From: Aneurinibacillus soli
GTDB lineage: Bacteria > Bacillota > Bacilli > Aneurinibacillales > Aneurinibacillaceae
Direction of reading: 5' to 3'
Length of the DNA stretch: 64,000 nt
Assembly: GCF_002355375.1 (NCBI RefSeq)
Contig: NZ_AP017312.1
Location: 3,117,001 to 3,181,000, forward strand
The first letter of the stretch is position 1, and every line of letters starts with the position of its first letter. A program made the position numbers and the translations under genes. Below, piece by piece: positions 14,889 through 22,828 of the stretch. The notes beneath the pieces are model-generated. The model was not told the DNA's origin, ran no database searches, and worked only from the letters and a program-made list of their open reading frames with translations.

Positions 14889-16520
14889 CTACTCTTTTTT
14901 CTCCGACGCTGACGAATAAAACAGGCGCGACATCAGTAAACCAACTGCACCAAGTCCGATAAACAGAACCGCACGTACCAGCAGGGACAGAGACGGAACA
15001 TCCAGAAAAACTGCCTTCAGAAGCGTTACGATCAGAAGAGCAAGTCCAAGGCGCCGTATATCCTGCTTCTCCTTCCTCGCTCCATATACAAGTCCTGCTA
15101 CCGCATAGAGCGCCCAGACTCCAGATACAGCAAGCCGCTGAATCTCATACGTGAAATCCCGCATCACCACGTCTGTTACTTCCGTTACAAACAGCAGCAG
15201 CAAACCTGCATACATAAGACCTGCTACTTGCACAACTCTCCCTACAAAAACAGGAACATCACGCCGATATAACCGATACAGCCAGGCTCCTGTGCCAAGT
15301 AATACGAGCCAGCTCAACATTTCCAGCGAAAATAATTCGTTGATCGGCTCCCAAACAATCACCCACGTACCAAAAAGATAAATGAGTATACCGGTTATCC
15401 GCTGCCATTTCGACTGCAACATAACCGCCACATACAGCGCCAGTGTACCGTCTAATATAAGAAGAAGCGATTCACTCTCTGCATCCCACGCTTCCATGAT
15501 GTACGCCGTCAAAGCGAATGATGCGATAGAGGCAGCCACCGCAGCTTTTTCCTTACTTCGTCCATACTGCTGATACGCAAGAACTGCGTACCCTACAGTA
15601 AAAGCAAGCAACGCCCCTTCCACTTCCAGATCAGATAGACCGATCTTCATCCACCTTGTCGTCAGGCCAAATGTCGCAAGTAACATGCCATAGTACGAAA
15701 GAGAGCAACGAGGTGAGCGAATCATAAAGATGAGCAGACATACATGCTGCACCATACTGCCCAATGCCAGCACGTGTGCTCCCTCCACGTCTGATATAAT
15801 CCAGAATATAGTAAGGACAAGCTGCAACAAGATCGCTGATGAATAATACAGCGTACTGTACTGCTTCTTAATCGCCACATATAGAAACGTTACATATAAC
15901 ACAACTTCATATGCTGTAAAAAACAACGCACTTGGTTCCTTGCTTTCCACAAGGAACGGAATAAGCACCCCGGCCAGCGAAGACAGCACAGCTAGCGCCT
16001 GGGACTCATAGCGAAGCGACAGCCATACCCCTCCCGCAATCCACATTACATTCAATACAAAAGCAGGCACAGCTGGAATAAATCCGTACAGCATATGCAT
16101 CGCGAACGTGGAAAGCACGCTTGCACACACCGCACCACTAAGTAACACCTGCCCGAGAGCGGCATGCTTGCGCACCATCTGACGTCGCCCTAAAAACACA
16201 AAGGCCCCGGCTAGTATAAATCCAAGCGCTACACGCACCGATTCTGTTAGATAGCCTCTGTCAATTGATGCTTTAAATGCCCAGACAATACCGATCAGAA
16301 GTACCATAACAAACACGCGTGGTAGCCAGACACGCCCAAGCAACGTTTCCCAGTCTACTGGCTCCTTTTCCGGTGGAGGCAGAATCGATACAATCTCTTC
16401 CCTCTGCTTTTTATGTGTGAAATCATGCTTCATGCGCTCCTTAGACTCCACGGCTTCCAACCTGCGCGTAAGCTCAGCAACCTGAGCTTCAAGTTCTGCA
16501 ATCCGCTGCTCCTGATTCAT
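14889..16520 (-). CDS. DUF2339 polytopic membrane protein, 543 aa
   Basis: An N-terminal coiled coil (MNQEQRIAELEAQVAELTRRLEAVES, residues 1-26) and a linker lead into about 14-16 hydrophobic helices. The opening of the membrane part, WETLLGRVWLPRVFVMVLLIGIVWAFKASIDRGYL, is the signature of DUF2339 proteins (normally W-x-x-x-[IL]-G-x-x-W-[LI]). Length is typical. SD AGGAGG precedes the ATG. The family is widespread in bacteria and has no assigned activity. It stands alone on its strand. Confidence 0.88.
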   Translation of the reverse strand: MNQEQRIAELEAQVAELTRRLEAVESKERMKHDFTHKKQREEIVSILPPPEKEPVDWETLLGRVWLPRVFVMVLLIGIVWAFKASIDRGYLTESVRVALGFILAGAFVFLGRRQMVRKHAALGQVLLSGAVCASVLSTFAMHMLYGFIPAVPAFVLNVMWIAGGVWLSLRYESQALAVLSSLAGVLIPFLVESKEPSALFFTAYEVVLYVTFLYVAIKKQYSTLYYSSAILLQLVLTIFWIISDVEGAHVLALGSMVQHVCLLIFMIRSPRCSLSYYGMLLATFGLTTRWMKIGLSDLEVEGALLAFTVGYAVLAYQQYGRSKEKAAVAASIASFALTAYIMEAWDAESESLLLILDGTLALYVAVMLQSKWQRITGILIYLFGTWVIVWEPINELFSLEMLSWLVLLGTGAWLYRLYRRDVPVFVGRVVQVAGLMYAGLLLLFVTEVTDVVMRDFTYEIQRLAVSGVWALYAVAGLVYGARKEKQDIRRLGLALLIVTLLKAVFLDVPSLSLLVRAVLFIGLGAVGLLMSRLFYSSASEKKE

Positions 16521-16671
16521 GTTGCCCTCCTAACCGCTTTTTTTCCTTACTATACTATTTAATCCTATTTTTAACTAGTGAAACAATATACCTATCCACA
16601 CCTAACTTGTATGCTATTAATCACATACGTACATGGTATAATACCAATAGACATCATGTAGGAGGCATGTC

Positions 16672-16785
16672 ATGACGATCCTCAAGCTATTTATCGCATC
16701 CTTTCTGACCGGCATTGCCATTGCCGCACTCAACCAGGTTATCATCCAGATCATGAAATGGTGGAAATCGCGAAAGCAAAAATAA
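16672..16785 (+). CDS. 37-residue single-span membrane peptide
   Basis: An AGGAGG ribosome binding site 6 bases before ATG 16672 and an immediately following terminator make this a real, if tiny, gene. It has one transmembrane helix (LFIASFLTGIAIAALNQVIIQIM) and a basic tail (KWWKSRKQK). No family is recognised. Peptides of this shape are often spore or stress components or regulators of membrane complexes. Confidence 0.7.
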   Translation: MTILKLFIASFLTGIAIAALNQVIIQIMKWWKSRKQK

Positions 16786-16786
16786 A

Positions 16787-16820
16787 AAGAGCCTGTCCGG
16801 CGAGATGGACAGGCTCTTTT
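16787..16820. terminator. Bidirectional terminator
   Basis: AAAGAGCCTGTCC pairs with GGACAGGCTCTTTT around GGCGAGAT. It serves the 37-aa gene on the plus strand and the copper-amine-oxidase-N gene on the minus strand. Confidence 0.85.
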
Positions 16821-16832
16821 CCTTTCAGAACT

Positions 16833-17498
16833 TTACTTTTGAGCTGGAACGCGAAATGTAATCGTTTGACTTACATCTGCCCCTTGCGCCGTCACCCAGA
16901 ATTTCACTTTATACGTACCAGCGGGCAGCCCTTCAAGTGGTGCCGTGAATGTTTCCTCCTGCCCTTGTTTCAGCACAAGTTTGGACATTACTGCGGTAAA
17001 CATTTTGTCCTTGGAGTATTGTCGTACCTGCTCGCCTTTCTCATTCCAGATTACATAATCGAATTTTTTTCCACTTGTAAACGTAAGTGTCTGTTCTTGT
17101 TCCGTCTGGTTTTTCATAGAGAATACAAGTGAGTCCGCTCCATCATACCCGAGTACGGTTTCAAGCTTCCCGGCCACAATACCTCCCTGCCCTCCGTCAA
17201 AAATCGTAATTGCTCGCTCAGCCTCATCCCATTTTACCTCTTTATGCAAAACATCCCCTACAAATCGAAGCGGCACGTATGTTGTGCCGTTATGCAGCAT
17301 CGACAGCGGTACCGTTTGTTCTCCATTCTGGAATGTACCTGTATGCTTCTCTGCATTGGGTCCACTTCCAATCTGAATGGTCACCGGATTCACATCGACC
17401 CAGATTTGTGTCAGGGCAGGCGCAGCCTGCACCGCTCCCGCTGCCACCGCTGCAAGTGCAAGAGTAGCCAGTAGTGTTCGTGTATGCTTCCGTTTCAT
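16833..17498 (-). CDS. Secreted copper amine oxidase N-domain / BsuPI-like protein, 221 aa
   Basis: A signal peptide (ending AAGAVQAAPA) is followed by a copper amine oxidase N-terminal-type domain (about 30-105: WVDVNPVTIQIG...NGTTYVPLRFVGDVLHKEVKWDEAERAITIFDGG), which in Firmicutes is a wall or substrate-binding module rather than an oxidase. The C-terminal half (about 110-215) resembles the intracellular proteinase inhibitor BsuPI beta-sandwich (SLVFSMKNQTEQEQTLTFTSGKKFDYVIWNEKGEQVRQYS). I prefer ATG 17498, 7 bases after GGAGG, over 17501. A terminator shared with the convergent peptide gene follows. Confidence 0.82.
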   Translation of the reverse strand: MKRKHTRTLLATLALAAVAAGAVQAAPALTQIWVDVNPVTIQIGSGPNAEKHTGTFQNGEQTVPLSMLHNGTTYVPLRFVGDVLHKEVKWDEAERAITIFDGGQGGIVAGKLETVLGYDGADSLVFSMKNQTEQEQTLTFTSGKKFDYVIWNEKGEQVRQYSKDKMFTAVMSKLVLKQGQEETFTAPLEGLPAGTYKVKFWVTAQGADVSQTITFRVPAQK

Positions 17499-17609
17499 CA
17501 TACGCCCTCCTTACTTTTATATGGATACTTGTATGACGCCTCTTGTGTCTGTAAAGTATGCACGATTCCTCTTTCTCAATGCAATAGATGTTTTCTGGCA
17601 AGAAAGGGA

Positions 17610-17638
17610 TTGACAAAACGAAGCGCGCTTTTTATGCT
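17610..17638 (+). promoter_or_regulatory. SigmaA promoter of the M-box/corA transcript
   Basis: TTGACA at 17610-17615, 17-base spacer, TATGCT at 17633-17638. Transcription would start near 17646, about 25 bases before the M-box. Confidence 0.75.
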
Positions 17639-17671
17639 TAGAGAAGCTTACAATTTACTATGATTTGCGAT

Positions 17672-17832
17672 TCTCGTTAGGCGAGGCTCCAGTTCAAACA
17701 CAGGCCACTGCCCGGAAACGTCGAAAGACGCCAATGGGTAGAACAGGTATTGCCGGATTAAGGCTTTACTTAACGTGGCTGAGTCAGCGGACTCTACGTT
17801 GTTCTGTGCCAAAGCTCAACCAGGGGGAATGC
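17672..17832 (+). promoter_or_regulatory. M-box (ykoK) magnesium riboswitch
   Basis: It contains the hallmark blocks of the M-box: GTTAGGCGAGGCTCC at 17676-17690, the CACTGCCCGGAAACGTCGAAAGACGCCAATGGG segment (in pieces), and the closing GCCAAAGCTCAACC. It lies ahead of a CorA gene, and a terminator hairpin intervenes (17882-17922). The known mechanism is termination when Mg2+ is sufficient. Confidence 0.95.
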
Positions 17833-17881
17833 ACAAAGCGCGTTTTCGCGTGCTTTTTGTCGTGGCGTGACTGCATATGGT

Positions 17882-17922
17882 AGCGCCTCTCCCGGAATAT
17901 TGAGGAGAGGCGCTTTTTATTT
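17882..17922 (+). terminator. Riboswitch-controlled terminator
   Basis: AGCGCCTCTC pairs with GAGAGGCGCT around an AT-rich loop, followed by TTTTATTTT. A second smaller hairpin (AGCGCG/CGCGTGCT then TTTTTG) lies at 17836-17864 and may be the switching arm or an extra terminator. Confidence 0.85.
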
Positions 17923-17949
17923 TGACTTATTTTTAAGGAGGTGGCTCCC

Positions 17950-18918
17950 GTGATCAAAACGTATTTCTACAATCATTCACAGCAGGAGATGTACCATGAT
18001 GTGGACTTGAACAAAATTGACGAATTCCTCCATTCCAATGAAGATTTACTTTGGATCGACCTGTTCAACACGAGCAATCAGGAGTTGCACTACATCGCCA
18101 ATTTGTTCAACTTCCACCCGCTCGCTATCGAAGACTGTCTTCAGCACAGTCCGCGTGCCAAAGTGGATAACTATGAAGATTACCATTTCTTCGTGTTCCA
18201 TGCATTGCGCTATCATGAAGAAAGTGACACCGAGATTACGACGGTTGAACTGAATGTGTTCATGGGGCCGAATTATATTGTTACGATCCATAAACGCCCG
18301 ATGCATTCAATTGGACGAATTGCGGCCACATCCCTCAAAAGCAAGGAATACATGAACCGTGGTTCTGATTACCTGCTGTATTCTATTATTGACGGGATCA
18401 CCGATGAATACTTCCCGATTCTTGACCGTATCAGCATTCGTATTGATGAAATTGAGGACGAGATGTATGAACATAAAATGGAAATCGTTACCGAGGAGTT
18501 CCTCGCACTGAAGCGAACTTTGATTCTAATCCGACGTATGATCCTGCCACAGAAAAGGGTATTCGCCAATGCAAGCAATCAATGGTTATTCCCAATTCAA
18601 GAAGATAATATTCCATTCTATATCGACCTAAAAGATCACCTGGAACGCATTGCAGATTCGACAGAGACATTTAAGGAACTCGTAAACAGTGCCCTTGATA
18701 CGTATTATTCGATCATGAGCGCCAAAACAACCGAGAATCTGAACATCCTGACGATGATTTCTACCATTATGCTTCCGCTTACGTTTATCACCGGCTTCTT
18801 CGGTATGAACGTGCCGCTGCCATTCCAGCAATCATGGTATATGACGATATTTGTTTGCGTGTCCTTAGCCGGGCTATCGTGGTGGATGTGGTGGTATTTG
18901 CGTCGTAAGTTTATGTAA
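17950..18918 (+). CDS. corA: CorA-type magnesium transporter, 322 aa
   Basis: A homopentameric Mg2+ channel of the cytoplasmic membrane. A long cytoplasmic N-terminal domain (about 1-255) is followed by two C-terminal helices, with the invariant GMN selectivity signature (FFGMNVPLP) at the end of the first and a basic terminus (RRKFM). I start at GTG 17950, 7 bases after AAGGAGG; the GTG at 17941 lies inside that SD. The upstream M-box couples expression to low Mg2+. A repeat-type terminator and a solo palindromic B element follow the stop. Confidence 0.95.
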   Translation: MIKTYFYNHSQQEMYHDVDLNKIDEFLHSNEDLLWIDLFNTSNQELHYIANLFNFHPLAIEDCLQHSPRAKVDNYEDYHFFVFHALRYHEESDTEITTVELNVFMGPNYIVTIHKRPMHSIGRIAATSLKSKEYMNRGSDYLLYSIIDGITDEYFPILDRISIRIDEIEDEMYEHKMEIVTEEFLALKRTLILIRRMILPQKRVFANASNQWLFPIQEDNIPFYIDLKDHLERIADSTETFKELVNSALDTYYSIMSAKTTENLNILTMISTIMLPLTFITGFFGMNVPLPFQQSWYMTIFVCVSLAGLSWWMWWYLRRKFM

Positions 18919-18928
18919 CAGATATATG

Positions 18929-18976
18929 GAGGCTGTCTCAGGCGCTAGAACATGGCGAGCGGGGCAGCTTTTTTTG
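18929..18976 (+). terminator. Repeat-type terminator after corA
   Basis: GGCTGTCTC ... GGGCAGCTTTTTTT with an inner AGAACATGGCGAGC. The same design recurs at 31351-31400, 32026-32080, 36753-36792 and 50264-50315. Confidence 0.7.
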
Positions 18977-18999
18977 TTGTGAAACCGAAAGTATGTGGT

Positions 19000-19210
19000 G
19001 GGGAGTGGGAGAAGAGAGAAGCCGTTCGCTTAGTTACGCTTACAGGGGAGCTCAGACTGTCCGCTTCGGGAGCCCGACGAACTCGCCCGCAAAGAAAAGC
19101 CCAAGATGCTCGTTCACTGAAGAATTGCGGGCAAAGGCACGTTCGCCGTTCTCCCTCCGCTGGGTAGGCGCGCACAGGCGCTCTCTTGCTTCTCCCTTCT
19201 CCCGCTCCCC
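19000..19210 (-). repeat. Solo palindromic element B (copy 1, reverse orientation)
   Basis: Bounded by GGGGAGTGGGAGAAG and CTTCTCCCGCTCCCC. Outside these the inverted similarity continues (TGTGAAACCGAAAGT at the left; ATGTTTCGCTTTACA at the right), so the whole unit spans about 18979-19230. It aligns by eye over its full length with the reverse complements of 31790-32000 and 36516-36725, and directly with 41397-41611. It contains no gene and lies between convergent corA and the DUF92 gene. Confidence 0.85.
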
Positions 19211-19224
19211 AACAATGTTTCGCT

Positions 19225-20055
19225 TTACAAAAAAACATATGACGTCAAAACTGCAAGTACATGAATGAACACTGCCACTACTCCACCTACAATCGTACCC
19301 GCTATATTCACGACATCATTCGTGCACCAGGCATACCCTTTGAGCGGATGTGTCTGTGCGCCGCAATGGACAGCTCGTTCCGTTTCTTTGCGACATACCG
19401 CACACTCATATGTCCGCTGCCAGGTTGCTCCAAGCACACTGTCTGCTAGGCTTCCGGCTAGGCCGCCCACCGCACCAAGCCATACATACGTAAAATTTAT
19501 CTCCCCGCCGGACGCTATAGTCAGCAAGAGCGCTGCTGCACCGATGAATGCGCCTCCCGCAAGCGATGCCACAAGACCCAGGCGACTTATGCCTCCCGAT
19601 GTCCCTGACGTCACGACTCTCCCAGTCAATATATGGCGGGGCGGTCTGCGTGACAGCACACCAATCTCAGTTGCCCACGTATCGCTTGCCGCTGCTGCCA
19701 AAACTCCAATATAAAAGGCAAACCACACGTCATCCCGTCCGCTTAGAAACGCTCCCAGCACTGCGACCAAACCGAGTCCCCCGTTTGCCGCTACCTGGAG
19801 CCAGTCGCGCACACCTGTTTTGGCGAACAACGACTCCACCTCCCGCTTCTCCTGCTTTTTGCGGTGCGACAGCCAACTTGATGAGATAAAAAACGCAAGC
19901 AGAAGCCCATACCACTTCACATCTCCGAACGTATACAGTGCTGTACCGAGCATAATAGCAGCGATTCCTCCGCTAACAGACAATGATCGCTTCTTATACG
20001 CAATTCCTGCGATGAGCACGCTTCCAATCAGTCCAAATAAAAACCTTTCTTCCAT
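19225..20055 (-). CDS. DUF92 family membrane protein, 276 aa
   Basis: An integral membrane protein with about seven hydrophobic segments and the DUF92 signatures: KRSLSVSGGIAAIMLGT near the N-terminus, AAAASDTWATEIG (about 135-147), and GSLADSVLGATWQ. Relatives include plant VTE6 phytyl-phosphate kinase, but the bacterial substrate is not known. A cysteine pair (YECAVCRKETERAVHCG) inserts a possible zinc-binding loop. I choose ATG 20055 (SD AGGAG about 10 bases upstream) instead of the longer open frame to 20160. The 3' end overlaps the flank of repeat B copy 1. Confidence 0.85.
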   Translation of the reverse strand: MEERFLFGLIGSVLIAGIAYKKRSLSVSGGIAAIMLGTALYTFGDVKWYGLLLAFFISSSWLSHRKKQEKREVESLFAKTGVRDWLQVAANGGLGLVAVLGAFLSGRDDVWFAFYIGVLAAAASDTWATEIGVLSRRPPRHILTGRVVTSGTSGGISRLGLVASLAGGAFIGAAALLLTIASGGEINFTYVWLGAVGGLAGSLADSVLGATWQRTYECAVCRKETERAVHCGAQTHPLKGYAWCTNDVVNIAGTIVGGVVAVFIHVLAVLTSYVFL

Positions 20056-20163
20056 TCGATTTCGCTCCTGACATTCTTTTCTTATGAAGGGGAACTTGCT
20101 ATAATAAAGCAGGTGTATGCAATACATATTAGACAATTTACAATAATAAGGAGGAAACATACC

Positions 20164-20661
20164 ATGGCATTTGAAAACAAAGTGGTTGACGTATTCGTAG
20201 AAATCCCAGCAGGGAGCCAGAACAAGTATGAATTCGATAAGGAAATCGGTGCTTTCCGTTTAGATCGCGTTCTCTTCTCCCCAATGCACTATCCAACTGA
20301 GTATGGCTACCTTGAGAACACACTCGCACTTGATGGCGACCCGCTTGATGCACTCGTACTCACAACATTCCCGACATTCCCAGGCTGCGTGATCTCTACT
20401 CGCATCATTGGCGTACTTGTAATGTCTGATGACAAAGGCCAAGATGAGAAACTTCTCGGTGTACCCGTTGATGATCCACGCTGGAAAGATGTGAAGTCTC
20501 TCGATGATATCCCAGCTCACATCACAAAAGAAATTTCTTACTTCTTCGAGCGCTACAAAGACCTCGAGAACAAAGAAACAAAAATCGAAGGCTGGGAAGG
20601 CGCAGAAAAAGCGGCTCAGCTTATCGAAGAGTGCAAAGCTCGCTACGCAGAAACGAAATAA
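20164..20661 (+). CDS. ppa: Inorganic pyrophosphatase (type I), 165 aa
   Basis: A soluble family I pyrophosphatase, which hydrolyses PPi to two phosphates and drives biosynthetic reactions. Visible signatures: VEIPAGSQNKYEFDKE (residues 12-27), YPTEYGYLENTLALDGDPLDALVL, which contains the D-G-D-P-L-D metal-binding motif, and VPVDDPRW. SD AAGGAGG and the start at ATG 20164 give MAFENK. Length is standard for the bacterial enzyme (160-175). It is monocistronic, followed by hairpins. Confidence 0.96.
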   Translation: MAFENKVVDVFVEIPAGSQNKYEFDKEIGAFRLDRVLFSPMHYPTEYGYLENTLALDGDPLDALVLTTFPTFPGCVISTRIIGVLVMSDDKGQDEKLLGVPVDDPRWKDVKSLDDIPAHITKEISYFFERYKDLENKETKIEGWEGAEKAAQLIEECKARYAETK

Positions 20662-20786
20662 TTGCGTTTTTGCCTGCTGATACAATAAAAAAACTCCCTA
20701 CTATGTAAAACTAAAGATACAAGAGAACATAAATAATTAGTTACTAAGGGAAATTTAATTGAATGTTACACATTTTATTCTTTGAA

Positions 20787-20820
20787 GGTATGTCACCAAT
20801 AACGTGATATACCTTTTTTT
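20787..20820 (+). terminator. Terminator
   Basis: GGTATGTCAC/GTGATATACC (one mismatch) then TTTTTTT. A second hairpin, AAGCCCCCTT/AAGGGGCTT, lies at 20825-20850. Confidence 0.75.
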
Positions 20821-20989
20821 ATTGTAAAGCCCCCTTAAAAAAGGGGCTTAAAACCTCCTTCAGAATAATGTCGTTTAAAATAACTAATTTTTTCAAAAAT
20901 ATGCGAATGCAGTGGTAGACTAGCCGTTTCTATTAACACAATTCGTAAATAAGATAGAGTAACTTAATAGAAAAGGAGAGATTATTATT

Positions 20990-21478
20990 ATGTCTCACGA
21001 ACATAAAAACAAATTTCGCGATTTTGACTTCTTTGTAGTCAATCCAAATACTCCCGCATTCGAAAGAAATTTTTCAGGCGAAGTTGAAGATTCCACAGTA
21101 GCAACTCTCGAAGTTGATAACATCGACAAACATGATAGGATCTGGTTAAGTGGAACACTACGAGTTGATAATAACTCAGACCCTGTTGATCTAAGTGTAA
21201 AAATATTCAGAGGAGATGCTGCTACTGGAGAAGAGATATTCAGGACTGACCTTGAACTTGATTCAAATGATCCTAATGAAGCTAGTAGTGTACTCCAAAT
21301 TCCAATTGCTCATGTAGACGTTATTACCAAGGAAGTGTTGGAGTCGTTAGGTGATGATGACGTACTGTATACATTAACTCTTAGTCTGGAATCCGGACTA
21401 GAACCCACTCCAGGTTCAGTAAATGTCGATCTCACTGGCCCCATCACCTTCACAGCAGTCAGAATCAAAAAATCATAG
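20990..21478 (+). CDS. Putative spore-surface (exosporium protein C-like) protein, 162 aa
   Basis: A beta-rich soluble protein without a signal peptide. By pattern it resembles the exosporium protein C group of Bacillales: a central VKIFRGDAATGEEIF strand pair, then YTLTLSLESG and a closing GPITFTAVRIK. Those proteins localise to the spore outer layer and are made in the mother cell. The acidic composition is unusual. SD AAAGGAGAG lies 8 bases before the ATG. It is a single gene ended by hairpins. The family assignment is tentative; a plain hypothetical beta-sandwich is the alternative. Confidence 0.55.
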   Translation: MSHEHKNKFRDFDFFVVNPNTPAFERNFSGEVEDSTVATLEVDNIDKHDRIWLSGTLRVDNNSDPVDLSVKIFRGDAATGEEIFRTDLELDSNDPNEASSVLQIPIAHVDVITKEVLESLGDDDVLYTLTLSLESGLEPTPGSVNVDLTGPITFTAVRIKKS

Positions 21479-21640
21479 AGGAAACATTTAGGTTCCAGGA
21501 GCAGTTACTATTCCTGCTCCTATTGTGTCAATAAGGTAGTGGACAGTCAAGGCTGCCCATTACCTTATTTTTTCTAAACAACTTCGTATTTATTTAGCAA
21601 TACATGTCGTGGTAAAAGAGGTCTTTTTGTAGTACAAAAA

Positions 21641-21690
21641 AGGATAGATAAGCAGATAACCCTCTGCTAACATCTATCCTCTATTTTTTA
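21641..21690. terminator. Long terminator hairpin
   Basis: AGGATAGAT and AGCAGA pair with TCTGCT and ATCTATCCT around ATAACCC, with a T-run at 21684-21690 and an A-run on the other side. It could act in both directions. Confidence 0.7.
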
Positions 21691-21755
21691 CAATATAATG
21701 TTACACATTATATATCTTTCTTTGATAAAAGTGCATGAGAGTTTTTTATTTTTAT

Positions 21756-22196
21756 CTACACACATTCACTCGCCATATACCGTGCCTTCAGCTTCCTGAT
21801 TCCTTCCTTGCACACTCCCTGTGCAAGCCAGGAGCACCCTGCGCACAGCTCATCAAGATCATCCGGCTCAACCATGCGAGCAATGCGCTTCATCAACCAT
21901 TCCTTGCGATATGTGCCCCCCCGCTCAATCCGTAAGTGGCGAATCACTCGGCCATCCATTGCCCGCACATGCGGGTCCGATCCTTCCCCCGCCTGGCACA
22001 CCGTACGACCTTTATGTGGACAAGCCATGCATACATCATCGAATTCCATGCGAACTTCCAGCCAAACATCGCAGGCGGGGTCTCGAATGTCTTGCACAAT
22101 CGTTTCCATATTGGCAACAAAAGACGGACTGTACCCCATCCCTTGAAAGCCGTGCACACACAGTAGATGATGTCCGCGCAGTGTCGTAATCTTCAT
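21756..22196 (-). CDS. DUF1284 family protein, 146 aa
   Basis: A small cytoplasmic cysteine-rich protein. The start TTLRGHHLLCVHGFQGMGYSPSFVANM and the later DDVCMACPHK...VCQ and LCAGCSWLAQGVC blocks match DUF1284 proteins, whose His and paired Cys residues suggest a metal or Fe-S site. No reaction is established. ATG 22196 follows GGGAGGTG. An upstream in-frame ATG would add 11 residues but lacks an SD. Confidence 0.82.
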   Translation of the reverse strand: MKITTLRGHHLLCVHGFQGMGYSPSFVANMETIVQDIRDPACDVWLEVRMEFDDVCMACPHKGRTVCQAGEGSDPHVRAMDGRVIRHLRIERGGTYRKEWLMKRIARMVEPDDLDELCAGCSWLAQGVCKEGIRKLKARYMASECV

Positions 22197-22435
22197 GATG
22201 CCACCTCCCTTGCCCGACAATTCCTGCATTCCTTACACTGTACCACGTCCTCCATCTGGTTCGCACGCTTTTCGCACATCATTCACTTTTTTCTCAATTT
22301 TTTTACAAGCTCAGCCCGCAAAACAACTTTACATCCGTACGGCAAGTTGCTAGAATTATAAATAAAGAAACCACCTAAATCCGAACATTGCGCAAGAAAA
22401 TAATTAAAAATGTTAAGATTTCAATCAAAAACATC

Positions 22436-22464
22436 TTGTCTGTTCAAAAAAAAGATGGTATGAT
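22436..22464 (+). promoter_or_regulatory. serA: SigmaA promoter of the T-box/serA transcript
   Basis: TTGTCT at 22436-22441, a 17-base spacer and TATGAT at 22459-22464, about 30 bases before the T-box leader. Confidence 0.7.
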
Positions 22465-22497
22465 AAGAACATAACAACAAACAATATCCAAACAGCT

Positions 22498-22772
22498 TTG
22501 ATGGAGAGAGATGCCAGACATGATTCTTCAGAGAGCCGGTGGTTGCTGCGAACCGGTGAATCCCCTGACATTTGAGCGCTCCTGAGCTGGCAGATTGAAC
22601 GATTCATTCCAGTAGGTCTGCACGGTCGCTCCGTTATCAGCGCTGGTCACGCAGGTGACTAGATGAGGTTGCTGTTGCGAAACAGCGACAAATGAGGGTG
22701 GTACCGCGAAATAAACCTTTCGTCCCTCACTGCAGCATACATGTAGTGAGCGCGAGAGGTTTTTTATTTTTT
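22498..22772 (+). promoter_or_regulatory. serA: T-box riboswitch (Ser) controlling serA
   Basis: Stem I consensus (AGAGAGCCGGTGGTTGCTGCGAACCGG in parts, 22531-22556), the T-box core GAGGGTGGTACCGCG near 22694-22708, and a terminator that includes CTCACT/AGTGAG and AACCT/AGGTT and ends in TTTTTTATTTTTT. The specifier position reads AGC (Ser) in TTTGAGCGCTCCTGAG by pattern, in keeping with the serine-biosynthesis gene that follows. Confidence 0.93.
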
Positions 22773-22828
22773 CTTCAAAACAAAAATTTCAAGGGGAAGG
22801 CGCCTTGGCGCCACGGAGGTGCAAATAC

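Noticed and set aside
19265-19889. Plus-strand open frames opposite the DUF92 gene
   Set aside because: No SD; Pro/Thr/Arg-rich translations typical of antisense frames in GC-rich genes.
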